Source: Acidobacteriota bacterium
GTDB taxonomy: Bacteria > Acidobacteriota > Terriglobia > Acidiferrales > UBA7541
Length of the DNA: 21,268 nt
Reading direction: 5' to 3'
Assembly: GCA_003224075.1 (NCBI GenBank)
Contig: QHYF01000009.1
Location: 1 to 21,268 of the forward strand
Position numbers and translations under genes: made by a program. Shown piece after piece: positions 7,753-15,759 of this stretch; position 1 is the first letter of the stretch; each line of letters starts with the position of its first letter. The notes beneath the pieces are model-generated. The model was not told the DNA's origin. It saw only the letters and a list, made by a program, of their open reading frames with translations, and ran no database searches.

Positions 7753-9042
7753 TTAGTTTGCAGGCGAATCCGGTCGCTGGTTGGTCATGCTGAGTTTGAG
7801 CCAATGCAGCGCGTTCCAGGCAGATGGAGGCAGATTATTTTTGAGCCATTGCTTACTCTGATCCGCGAAGTCTGCGAAAGAGAGGTAGCAACTTCCAAGG
7901 CTCCGCGGCCTTGCAAAACGCAAGTTCAAGTAGGCGCCGGGCACCGCACCCCATTTTTGCTTGTGGGTGGCGAGACCTCCAAGAAAATCGTACCTTTTTA
8001 TCCCCGCCGCGATGAAGTGCTGCAACATTGCTGCGCGCAATGCGTAGCCGACCTTGTCAGCCCCAAATCCCGGATCAAATCCTTCTTGTAAGATGTAGAC
8101 GGTGTCACCAAATCGAAAACAGAATTGGGCTGCCGCTGCCGTTCCGTTCAATTCCAAGAGCCACAATTCCAGCCAGTCCTTCTCGAGGAAGGACTCCGCC
8201 AGTTGCACGTAAAACTGTCTTCTCTCCTGCGAGTCAAAGCTCCCTGGTTGGTTTGCCATATTCCAGCGCTTCGTGTGAAGAGAAAAAAGGATCTCCAGTC
8301 CTCGCGGGATGTCGTCGGGCTTTTCACACCGGCGAATGCGAACGTTGTATCGCTGCGCCAGCCTGCGCGGATAACGCGTCAAGAGGGGGCGGAAATCAGG
8401 TGAAACGCTTTCCAGGTAAAGCCGCCAGGTTGCCGGTAGGTGGATAGTTGAATTAGGGCAGGTCCCTGGCACGAAGGGCCATTTCGCTGCTTTGATCTCG
8501 TGCATCAAAGACCGTCCTGCCGCAGAGTCCTCAGGTAGCGTATTTAGAGAGCAAACGTCCCAGTCCTGCCGATTCGCGAGCCAGCGCAAAAAAGCCTGCA
8601 CACAAGGTCCTTCGAAGCCTGGTCGAATGATTAAGTCGAGATTGTCCGAGTCTCCAGAGCCATCGCCGATAAGCCGTAGAGAGCCCAGTCTGCCGAAGAG
8701 AGAGCTTTGGAAATGATCCAGATAAAATGGAGCCAAGCCTGCAAGTGCACCGCTCTCGGTTGAAAAAGCCAATGCCATCATTTGCTTGTTCGAACCAAAC
8801 GCCTTCCACCAGGATCCCAGCCACTCTGGCGTCGAGAAGATGGATAAGGATGGGTTCTCGCGCAAAATGCCTTCCCAGGCGGAAGTCCTTTCTTCAAGTT
8901 GTTTCCAAGAGAGGTAAACGGCTATTCGCAGAGCCTGATTTTGGCTATTTGCAACCTTCCGAGACGGCGGACGAGGCGAAGAAATGGCTTTTTCGACACG
9001 GCCTCCGACCCAGGAATTTGAGCAGATGAGAGGAGTTGACAT
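7753..9042 (-). CDS. CelD/BcsL-like GNAT acyltransferase (Acetyltransf_6, FemAB-like)
   Basis: A 429-residue protein. Residues after about 38 match the double-GNAT layout of CelD/BcsL and FemAB-like proteins seen in polysaccharide loci: SIFSTPEWLGSWWKAFGS, LAGLAPFYLD, GSLRLIGDGSGDSDNLDLII, then LFSLHTKRWNM, and near the end the acyl-CoA fold segments ELNGTAAAAQFCFRFGDTVY, KVGYALRAAMLQHFIAAGIK and FLGGLATHKQKWG. These families transfer acyl or aminoacyl groups, and those in EPS loci are thought to decorate sugars, probably in the cytoplasm because no signal peptide is visible. The first ~37 residues are low-complexity and no clear ribosome-binding site precedes ATG 9042, so the start may lie further in. 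It sits between another GNAT gene and the split glycosyltransferase. Confidence 0.8.
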   Translation of the reverse strand: MSTPLICSNSWVGGRVEKAISSPRPPSRKVANSQNQALRIAVYLSWKQLEERTSAWEGILRENPSLSIFSTPEWLGSWWKAFGSNKQMMALAFSTESGALAGLAPFYLDHFQSSLFGRLGSLRLIGDGSGDSDNLDLIIRPGFEGPCVQAFLRWLANRQDWDVCSLNTLPEDSAAGRSLMHEIKAAKWPFVPGTCPNSTIHLPATWRLYLESVSPDFRPLLTRYPRRLAQRYNVRIRRCEKPDDIPRGLEILFSLHTKRWNMANQPGSFDSQERRQFYVQLAESFLEKDWLELWLLELNGTAAAAQFCFRFGDTVYILQEGFDPGFGADKVGYALRAAMLQHFIAAGIKRYDFLGGLATHKQKWGAVPGAYLNLRFARPRSLGSCYLSFADFADQSKQWLKNNLPPSAWNALHWLKLSMTNQRPDSPAN

Positions 9043-9129
9043 GTTTAGTTCGACCGCGATGTTTCTCGTACGCCTTTGGCCCCGGTCGGCGCCCTCTAAG
9101 CGCGACCGATGGATAACAGCATTCGGAAA

Positions 9130-9843
9130 CTACAATTCTTTTGCCTCACTATGTCCTAGAGCTCTCGCAAACGATACTTGACTGGCCGGCGCAAGGGTTT
9201 CACCGCACACGTTCTTTCTTAGATAGAAGGACTTGCCAAACAGTTTGACGACCAAGACCATGCGAACAAGTCGGAAGCCAAATCGCAGATGAGTATTCAT
9301 CGACATGTGATTACCATGGTCAATCATCGTGAGGATCCTCCGCTTTCGGAGCGTCTGCATCAGTTCTCTCAGGTAAGCGGTCTTAAACTTTAGCCAGATC
9401 CCTGCGAGGCGATGCTCAGGAAGAATGAAAGCGTCATAGGCGTAGATGGCCTCCGGAGGAATCTCGATTTTGTACGAGTAGCGTTCCTCTAGATGGAAAC
9501 GTTTGTCGCAGAACCATTCGTATCCAACGATGTGGCCGTCGACGACCGCGACAACACAATGATCGTTCGATTGGAATCGTTTCAGGAATGCATGCGGTGT
9601 GCTCTGGCATCTTGTGATTCCATCCAGGTCGTCCAGGGTTGCGCCTCTTATTTCACCGCGTAGTCGGCGGAAAGCGGTTTCGCGAGGCGGAAGGCCGGCG
9701 TACTCCAGGAAATAGAGGCAGTTAATATCAATCGGCTTGTATGGAATCCGCTGAAGCAGATTTCTCAGTCTGACGAGGAGCGAGCGCCTTTGAAATAGGC
9801 TCATTTGCTCCTGGATTCTGCCCGGTTGCGTCCTGAAGTTCAT
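9130..9843 (-). CDS. GNAT-fold N-acetyltransferase-like protein
   Basis: A 237-residue protein with a single GNAT-like domain. VVAVVDGHIVGYEWF is the central strand pair, AYDAFILPEHRLAGIWLKFK matches the acetyl-CoA-binding motif A region (RLAG in place of the canonical RxxGxG), and GNHMSMNTHLRFGFRLVR is the usual Asn-containing last helix and strand. The N-terminal third, containing PIDINCLYFLEYAGLP, is less familiar. The substrate is unknown; in this locus a sugar amine or a lipid-linked sugar is plausible. The start at 9843 follows TAGTGAG. An in-frame ATG at 9804 has AGGAG three bases upstream and is a real alternative. It lies 51 nt after the dehydrogenase gene, with 87 nt before the CelD-like gene. 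Confidence 0.72.
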   Translation of the reverse strand: MNFRTQPGRIQEQMSLFQRRSLLVRLRNLLQRIPYKPIDINCLYFLEYAGLPPRETAFRRLRGEIRGATLDDLDGITRCQSTPHAFLKRFQSNDHCVVAVVDGHIVGYEWFCDKRFHLEERYSYKIEIPPEAIYAYDAFILPEHRLAGIWLKFKTAYLRELMQTLRKRRILTMIDHGNHMSMNTHLRFGFRLVRMVLVVKLFGKSFYLRKNVCGETLAPASQVSFARALGHSEAKEL

Positions 9844-9894
9844 CTCACTAGAGTTCGACAGTTGTCGCCTTACGCAGTCCCAGAAAATAACTTC

Positions 9895-11244
9895 CTACTG
9901 GCGCATAGATAAAGCTGGCTGATAGACGCCCGGCATGTGATCTGCCGCTGTTCCGACAGACGCTGCGCGGGGTAGGGGAGCACGCAAATCGATGATCAGC
10001 TGATCGGGCCGGACCGTGGCCAGCAATGCTTCGTCGTTCAACGAATTCGTGCCGACGACGACAATCTCCGATTGACTGACCACACTTTCCAAATCGGTGG
10101 AGAGCCGGGCTCCTATATGTGGAATCTCATCCTGAATGAATTGGCGGTTGGAGCCGGCTAGACGACCCAGAGAAACATCCTTGTCCCAGACTTGAACGTC
10201 GCATCCTTCGCCAAGCAACCGTTTGATCAATTGTACCGAGGGGCTTTCGCGAAGGTCGTCAGTGCCGGGCTTAAAACTCAGGCCCAGCACTCCAATTCTC
10301 TTCCGCTTCGTTGCCAGAACGGCTTCGACAGCGCGTTCAAGATGTGCCTGGTTGCTCGGCAGGATTGCGCGCAATAGGGGCAAGTCCAAGTCAAGCTGTT
10401 TTCCGCAGTAGGCGAGTGCGCGGACGTCTTTCGGCAAGCACGATCCCCCGAAGGCAAACCCGGGATCGAGATAGGCCTTCGAGATATTGAGCTTTGTATC
10501 GGCTGTAAAGACCCTTGTCACAGCGCGCGCGTCCACATCCAACTGACTGCACAGCGATGCAATTTCGTTTGTGAACGTAACTTTCAGAGCGTGGAAAGCG
10601 TTGCACACGTACTTCACCATCTCCGCTACGCCCAACGACGTCTCAAAAACCTGACCTGAAGTCTTCCCGTAGAGATCGCGCAAAGGGACAAGATGAAGAG
10701 GATCATCGGCGCCCAGAACAGTAATCGCGGGATTCAAAAAATCGGCAACAGCACAGCCTTCGCGCGTAAACTCCGGATTGGAACACACAGCGAAGTCGAC
10801 ACCCGCCCGCTTCTCACTTGCCGCTTCGATCGTGGGAATTATCATAGACTTTGCCGTTCCCGGCAGTACGGTGCTGCGGGTCACGACCCAGTGGAATTCC
10901 TTCTTTGGTCGCAACGCGTCGCCGATGGCTTCGCAACTCCGCGCTACGCTGCTCAGATCCAAGCGACCACTATGCAAACTTGGTGTGCCAACGCAGATGA
11001 ATGAAACATCAGATTCGTGTACGGCCGAAGAAGCGTTCGTGGTCGCGCGCAACCGGCACGCTCGGCGGCCCTTCTCGACGAGTCCCTCCAGCCGCGGTTC
11101 GAGTACTGGCGCGCGGCCCGATTCCATCATGTCGACCTTCACCGGATTGACATCCACTCCCACCACTTCGTGACCTGCGTCAGCCAAGCAGGCTGCCGTT
11201 ACGGCACCAACATAACCCAATCCGAAAACGCTCACGCGCGCCAT
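9895..11244 (-). CDS. algD: GDP-mannose 6-dehydrogenase-like nucleotide-sugar dehydrogenase
   Basis: 449 residues of the UDP-glucose/GDP-mannose dehydrogenase family, which oxidises C6 of a nucleotide sugar to the uronic acid in two NAD+-dependent steps. The N-terminal NAD-binding motif is VFGLGYVG (6-13). RSTVLPGT (123-130), SNPEFTREG (155-163) and HALKVTFTNEI (218-228) follow. The catalytic cysteine is in FAFGGSCLPKD (C269). The C-terminal nucleotide-binding domain starts near IGVLGLSFKPGTDDLRESP. TKLNIS, FAFGGSCLPKDVRAL and LLRAILPSN are more like AlgD (GDP-mannuronate) than like UDP-glucose dehydrogenase, so GDP-mannose is the preferred guess. The usual Leu in PEFLREG is Thr160 here. ATG 11244 is preceded by GGAG. 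It is probably in one operon with the upstream glycosyltransferase (65-nt gap). Confidence 0.87.
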   Translation of the reverse strand: MARVSVFGLGYVGAVTAACLADAGHEVVGVDVNPVKVDMMESGRAPVLEPRLEGLVEKGRRACRLRATTNASSAVHESDVSFICVGTPSLHSGRLDLSSVARSCEAIGDALRPKKEFHWVVTRSTVLPGTAKSMIIPTIEAASEKRAGVDFAVCSNPEFTREGCAVADFLNPAITVLGADDPLHLVPLRDLYGKTSGQVFETSLGVAEMVKYVCNAFHALKVTFTNEIASLCSQLDVDARAVTRVFTADTKLNISKAYLDPGFAFGGSCLPKDVRALAYCGKQLDLDLPLLRAILPSNQAHLERAVEAVLATKRKRIGVLGLSFKPGTDDLRESPSVQLIKRLLGEGCDVQVWDKDVSLGRLAGSNRQFIQDEIPHIGARLSTDLESVVSQSEIVVVGTNSLNDEALLATVRPDQLIIDLRAPLPRAASVGTAADHMPGVYQPALSMRQ

Positions 11245-11309
11245 ACTCTATCGCTCCATGCAGTTCGAGATACCCGCCGCTTGCCAGAAGGTTTTTTCGT
11301 TCGGTACAG

Positions 11310-12530
11310 CTATAAATTTTCGTGGCTGCTGTTCACTTGACTGAGAGAGCCCGCTCGGATGTCGGGGCGCCGCGCGAAAGAACGTGGCCGCCCTTCGTAG
11401 AGATGTTTCAGATTCCCAATGACCCGTGTGAAATTGAAGTCGGCAAGGACGCGCTCACGTCCCGCTTTTCCTAGTCGCTTCCGCAATTCGTTATCTTTCA
11501 GCATGCGAAGAATGGCTGCGGAAAGCGCAGCAGGATTCTCAGGGGGAACAAGGAGTCCGCTCTCTTCGTTCTCGATGATCTCTGGCACGCCGCCAACGGC
11601 CGTGGCAACAACCGGCAGAGCCGCGGCCATGTACTCCAGGATGGCATTTGGCAATCCCTCAGACCTCGAGGCGAGAACACCGATGTCACAACAAGACAGC
11701 AACGCTGGAATGTCTGTTCGATGTCCCAGAAAGGCGAACGTCCTCTCCAGGCCTGCGGCCTTGACCTGATCTTCAAAGAACGGGCGCATCTCGCCATCAC
11801 CTGCAAGGAGGAATCGTGCTTCCGGGCATATCTCACGCACCGTTCGGGCTGCTTCAATCAGATCGCTGTGGCCTTTCACCCCCACGTGCATGTTGCCGAC
11901 CATAATGATCAATTTTTCTTTTGATGAAGTACCTGGCAACAGCTCTTCCCGATTGATTGTCACTTGAGTGTATCTTTCCTCGTCAATACCGTTGTAGATG
12001 ATACGGATCCTTTCAGCGTCGAAGCCATCGCGCGTCATCAACTCTTGGCGAACTGCCTTGGAGTTCACCAATATCCAGGTCGAGAGCTCCTGAACCTTGC
12101 GGAGGATCTTGCGTCTTACCGGTGTGTACCACCACCACCGAGCAAGGTCTCTTCGGCTTGAAATGATTACCGGTACCCTGGCCAGCCAGGCAGCGGGAAC
12201 CGCGAACAGATTCGAGTACAGGTCATTCGTTTGAACGACCCTAAACTTTCTCCTCCGGATGAAAATCACCAACTTCAGCATTTGCATGATCGTGTTCGGA
12301 CGCAGCATGCTTCCTCTTACCGGAAACTCAACACACTCCAGGCCTGCTTCCTTCAACCTTCTCTCCAAAGGGCCACCAGCCCGCAGACATCCCACGGTCA
12401 CCGAATATCCATTTCTCGCGAGCAGCCGGGCCACTTCAACGCACTGTGTCTCCGAACCACCCAGCTCCAGCGACTGGATGAACATGAGCACGTGTGTGCT
12501 GTCCTGCGAGGAAGAAATGAGCGAAATCAT
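11310..12530 (-). CDS. Family 4 glycosyltransferase
   Basis: A GT-B glycosyltransferase of about 406 residues. HVLMFIQSLELGGSETQ is the first strand plus GGSE loop, RVVQTNDLYSNLFAVPAAWL and VIISSRRDLARWW follow, and YNGID marks the domain linker. The C-terminal domain has LIIMVGNMHVGVKGHSDLIEA, FLLAGDGEM, FLGHRTDIPALL and the EX7E donor motif in SRSEGLPNAILEYMAAALPVVAT. It builds the repeat unit on the cytoplasmic side; the sugar specificity is unknown. An upstream in-frame start at 12599 would add 23 residues that resemble nothing. I prefer ATG 12530, preceded by GAGAAAGA, because the conserved fold begins soon after. A perfect palindrome, CACAATTGTG, lies 14 nt upstream of that start. Confidence 0.9.
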   Translation of the reverse strand: MISLISSSQDSTHVLMFIQSLELGGSETQCVEVARLLARNGYSVTVGCLRAGGPLERRLKEAGLECVEFPVRGSMLRPNTIMQMLKLVIFIRRRKFRVVQTNDLYSNLFAVPAAWLARVPVIISSRRDLARWWWYTPVRRKILRKVQELSTWILVNSKAVRQELMTRDGFDAERIRIIYNGIDEERYTQVTINREELLPGTSSKEKLIIMVGNMHVGVKGHSDLIEAARTVREICPEARFLLAGDGEMRPFFEDQVKAAGLERTFAFLGHRTDIPALLSCCDIGVLASRSEGLPNAILEYMAAALPVVATAVGGVPEIIENEESGLLVPPENPAALSAAILRMLKDNELRKRLGKAGRERVLADFNFTRVIGNLKHLYEGRPRSFARRPDIRAGSLSQVNSSHENL

Positions 12531-12707
12531 AGTGGGTTCTTTCTCACAATTGTGTTGCTCGCGGTGGTATGTGGAACCGCGTTTAACAAATTTCAGCATG
12601 ATTGGGCTTTCAAAGATGTAGGTTTGGGTGCGGGACCACAGTCGTCGCGTTCGTGCTTCGGCCGGTGTGTCCGTGAATTTCGAAGTTGAGTGCCAGGCGT
12701 ATGGCGG
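12531..12707 (-). promoter_or_regulatory. Intergenic gap with perfect palindrome CACAATTGTG
   Basis: A 177-nt gap between amidotransferase copy 2 and the following glycosyltransferase (part of it is open if the glycosyltransferase starts at 12599). The 10-bp perfect palindrome CACAATTGTG lies at 12545-12554, just upstream of the preferred glycosyltransferase start. No good -35/-10 pair is obvious. A 10-bp palindrome may be a regulator half-site pair or chance, so this is weak evidence only. Confidence 0.2.
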
Positions 12708-14678
12708 TTATACCCGGGCGAACGCAGGCGCCCGTGCGCTCGCAGTCGCTTCTCGAAGCGCAAGACCAGGCTGCAATTCAGTGTTTGATCCGACTCCACA
12801 CTTCGTTTCCATAAAGTTTCGGTGCCAGAGTTCGAAGATGAGCAGATGCCAAAGCTCCCACGAGCGATCGCGGATTCCCTTTCTATGCTCCAACACCCGT
12901 CGCCGAACTCCGTTCTCATCAAAATACCCTCGTTGCATGGTTCTCGGTTCCAAAAGAATGTCTAACAAAGCAGGCGAGGGGTCCTGACGAAACCAATGCA
13001 GGAGAGGCATCGAAAACCCCTGCTTTGGACGGTACAGCACTTCCCGCGGAACGCCCAGCCTCTCGGCCAGTCTCTTGAGGATGTACTTGAGCTCACCGAG
13101 CCGCACCTTCCAGTGGGGAGACAACCGCGCAGCCCATTCCGCCAAAGGATGGTCAAGAAACGGAGCTCTGACCTCCAGTGAATTCGCCATGCTCATTCGG
13201 TCTACTTTGGTCAGTATATCTCCCGAGAGGTACGTCTTCGCGTCCAGATACTGCACCTCACTCAACGGGTCAGAAGCGGGACCGTGCTCCAGGTAGCGTC
13301 GGAAAGGGTCGTAAGGCGATGGTTGTTTGTCAGCCCAAGCCAGGAATTCTCTGGAAAAGACCGATTGTTCCCGAAGGCAAGCAGGCAGTAAGGAAATTCC
13401 GTCTAGATACCGTTCGCGGAGCGGCAGCGAAAGATTGTACATAAATCTGCGACCCCGCCATTCGGTGGGGACTGCGGGATGGATACGCTTTCGGTACCAT
13501 CGGCCTATCGCGGTAGGAAAAACTCGAAGTTTTCTGCGGCGAAGATAGGAGGCATATCGTTCGTACCCGGCGAAAAGCTCATCCCCGCCATCCCCAGCCA
13601 GGGCTACCGTCACATATTGTCGAGCCAGGCGGCATACGTGATACGTAGGGACGATCGAGGAATCGCCAAACGGTTCTTCGAGAGAGCGCGTCAACATGTG
13701 TATGGTTTCTTCGATGTTTGCTTCTACATACAGTTCGTGATGCTCGGTGCCAAACTGCCGCGCAACAAGCCGGGCGTACTCCGCTTCGTTAAAGTCCGGG
13801 CTGGAGAAGCCAATCGAAAACGTTTTCACTGGGCGCGAGCTTATCCTCGCCATGAGTGCCACTATGATTGAGGAATCGACTCCTCCGCTAAGGAGCGCTC
13901 CGAGTGGAACATCACTGATCATGCGGACTCGAACTGCTTCAGCCAGCCGGTGCTCGAGTTCTTCCACACACTCTTCCTCGGATTCGGGCTCGTAGGTTCC
14001 GTGGGCGGGCAGGTCCCAATACTTCTGGACACAGACTTGCCCCTCCGTGAATTCGAGCAAGTGGCCCGGAGGCAACTTGTGGATGCGCTTAAAAGCCGTG
14101 TGCGGATCGGGAATGTACCCGAAGTAGAAGAAATTTAGCAATCCGTGAAGGTCAGTTTCAGCGAAGTCCGGCGCAGCGGCCAGCAAGGCTTTGATTTCGG
14201 AACCGAACAGCAACCGTTCACTGTCCATCGCATAATACAGTGGCTTTTTCCCGAAGCGGTCGCGCGCAAGCAGCAGTTTCTGCCGCCGTTGATCCCAAAC
14301 TGCCAAAGCAAACATTCCGCGCAACCTCTTCACACAATCCGCTCCATACTCCTCATATAAGTGGACAATTACCTCAGTGTCCGAATTGGTGTAGAAGCGA
14401 TGGCCGCGCGCTTCAAGTTCCGGTCTCAGCTCTGGGAAATTATAGATTTCGCCGTTGAATACGACCCAAAGATCGTGGTCTTCGTTGTGAATAGGTTGCT
14501 GCCCTGTAGACAAGTCGATGATGCTCAGCCGCCGCATTCCCAACCCGGCGCGGCCGTGCGCGTAAATCCCTTCATCGTCCGGCCCGCGGTGCACGATTGT
14601 TTGGCACATCCGATGGACTTCCACCGGCTCCGCCTGGTAGTTGGGTTCAATGCCGACAATGCCTGCTATGCCGCACAT
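12708..14678 (-). CDS. asnB: AsnB-type glutamine-hydrolysing amidotransferase (EPS-associated, copy 2)
   Basis: A 656-residue class II glutamine amidotransferase joined to an asparagine-synthetase-type ATP-pyrophosphatase domain. Landmarks: Cys2 in MCGIAG, VHRGPDDEG (29-37), FNGEIYN (74-80), NSDTE (98-102), SGGVDSS (264-270), LAGDGGDELFAGYERY, and KVDRMSMANSLEVRAPFLDH. The open frame extends four codons upstream, but an active glutaminase needs Cys directly after the initiator Met, so I place the start at ATG 14678, preceded by GGCGGA. It is the first gene after the export/assembly module and is separated from the kinase gene by a gap with a strong hairpin. In polysaccharide loci this family probably amidates a uronic acid; canonical asparagine synthesis cannot be excluded. 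It is clearly diverged from the copy at 2076-4058 despite near-identical length. Confidence 0.93.
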   Translation of the reverse strand: MCGIAGIVGIEPNYQAEPVEVHRMCQTIVHRGPDDEGIYAHGRAGLGMRRLSIIDLSTGQQPIHNEDHDLWVVFNGEIYNFPELRPELEARGHRFYTNSDTEVIVHLYEEYGADCVKRLRGMFALAVWDQRRQKLLLARDRFGKKPLYYAMDSERLLFGSEIKALLAAAPDFAETDLHGLLNFFYFGYIPDPHTAFKRIHKLPPGHLLEFTEGQVCVQKYWDLPAHGTYEPESEEECVEELEHRLAEAVRVRMISDVPLGALLSGGVDSSIIVALMARISSRPVKTFSIGFSSPDFNEAEYARLVARQFGTEHHELYVEANIEETIHMLTRSLEEPFGDSSIVPTYHVCRLARQYVTVALAGDGGDELFAGYERYASYLRRRKLRVFPTAIGRWYRKRIHPAVPTEWRGRRFMYNLSLPLRERYLDGISLLPACLREQSVFSREFLAWADKQPSPYDPFRRYLEHGPASDPLSEVQYLDAKTYLSGDILTKVDRMSMANSLEVRAPFLDHPLAEWAARLSPHWKVRLGELKYILKRLAERLGVPREVLYRPKQGFSMPLLHWFRQDPSPALLDILLEPRTMQRGYFDENGVRRRVLEHRKGIRDRSWELWHLLIFELWHRNFMETKCGVGSNTELQPGLALREATASARAPAFARV

Positions 14679-14815
14679 ACGTTCCGCCAATTGGGGATCA
14701 CTACGAACCTTCTAGCGCTCGCCCCTTTGCTGGTCCTTAACAAACAACATATTTGCACAAGCTACCGCCCTTGGAGTCCCAAACTGGATCCCCAACGCAC
14801 AACGCTTGGTCACAG

Positions 14816-14848
14816 ACTCCGCCGCGATAATCCTTCCCGCGACGGAGC
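14816..14848 (-). other. RNA hairpin between kinase and amidotransferase genes
   Basis: An inverted repeat pairs CTCCG (14817-14821) with CGGAG (14843-14847) and CGCG (14823-14826) with CGCG (14838-14841) around an 11-nt loop. The middle position is a C-A mismatch in plus-strand RNA but a U-G wobble in minus-strand RNA, and the outer pair (14848/14816) is a G-U wobble, so the stem is continuous only in the direction of the operon. It begins 15 nt after the kinase stop. No U-run follows, so it is not a standard intrinsic terminator. An mRNA-stability or attenuation element is possible. Confidence 0.4.
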
Positions 14849-14862
14849 GGATAGCTCAGTCG

Positions 14863-15759
14863 CTATTTCGTATCCACACCGTATCCGTACGAATAAGCGC
14901 CGTAATTCGCCTCCCGCTCGGCGCGGTTCAGCACCACACCAAGGAGATTCTTCCCGCGAAATTCCTGCAATGTCGTCTGGACCAGATCGTGAGCCGTCGC
15001 TCCCGCGCGAACTACAACGATCACTCCATCGCATAATCCAGCCAGTACTCCCGCGTCGGACACTGCGAGAACCGGTGGCGCGTCCAATATGACCCAATCG
15101 AACAACGGGCTCACTCGATCGAGGAGGCCTTTCAGCAGTCCATTTGCCAACAGCTCCGCAGGGTTTGGAACAAACCTGCCGGCGGGTATGAGAAAGAGAT
15201 CTGCCTTTGCGTCGGCCTGAAGGACAGAAAACTCATCGGCCCTCCCATTGAGATAGTCGCTCAATCCCGGGGCAGAAGGAGCCCCCATGCGCACGTGAAG
15301 CCTCGACGCGCGCAGGTCCGCGTCAATCAGCAAGGCTCCCCGCTCATGTTGGCGGGTGATCGCCAGAGCCAGATTCAGGGCCACGAACGTTTTTCCTTCT
15401 CCGGGTAGGGTGCTGGTCACAAGCAGGATGCGAATTGGGTTCTTTTCGCGGAGTCGGTAGAGGCGTGCGCGCAGGGTACGAAACTGTTCAGCGCATGGAA
15501 AGGAGGTCTGCTTCGCGGAGAAAACATCATAGTCCGGGTTCATCTTCCAACCCGGCTTGGCACACCGCCCCCGAAGCTCTTCAAGCCCCAGACAGAACTC
15601 AGGTGTGGGTGCACCTCCCGGCATTTGTGGGTACAGCGTCCCCAGTGGCGAGGGCTCCGCGACATCGCCGGCAAAATCGAGCGGGCCTGCTCCAGGCGCG
15701 CTCCTTGTCGGCGACTTTTCCTCTTCTGCCTTCTTCAGAGCTTCATGAATACGGCTCAT
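14863..15759 (-). CDS. BY-type tyrosine kinase (CpsD/Wzc C-terminal-like, XrtA-type)
   Basis: A 298-residue cytoplasmic ATPase domain of the bacterial tyrosine kinase family. The N-terminus SRIHEALKKAEEEK is typical of stand-alone kinases in EPS loci. Walker A is LPGEGKT (118-124), Walker A' is LLIDADLR (143-150) and Walker B is VILDAPPV (223-230). The C-terminus has a tyrosine cluster (Tyr286, 289, 291, 293), the expected autophosphorylation site. Such kinases work with a separate Wzz/GumC-like membrane protein, here encoded two genes upstream, and cycles of phosphorylation control chain length and export. The start ATG 15759 overlaps the end of the ATPase gene by 17 nt, indicating co-translation. 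Residues 15-80 form a variable Pro/Gly-rich linker. Confidence 0.92.
   Translation of the reverse strand: MSRIHEALKKAEEEKSPTRSAPGAGPLDFAGDVAEPSPLGTLYPQMPGGAPTPEFCLGLEELRGRCAKPGWKMNPDYDVFSAKQTSFPCAEQFRTLRARLYRLREKNPIRILLVTSTLPGEGKTFVALNLALAITRQHERGALLIDADLRASRLHVRMGAPSAPGLSDYLNGRADEFSVLQADAKADLFLIPAGRFVPNPAELLANGLLKGLLDRVSPLFDWVILDAPPVLAVSDAGVLAGLCDGVIVVVRAGATAHDLVQTTLQEFRGKNLLGVVLNRAEREANYGAYSYGYGVDTK

Noticed and set aside
14361..15092. 243-codon plus-strand open frame across amidotransferase copy 2 and the kinase gene
   Set aside because: It spans two well-supported minus-strand genes and the gap between them; the product is Arg/His/Pro-rich with no recognisable motif.
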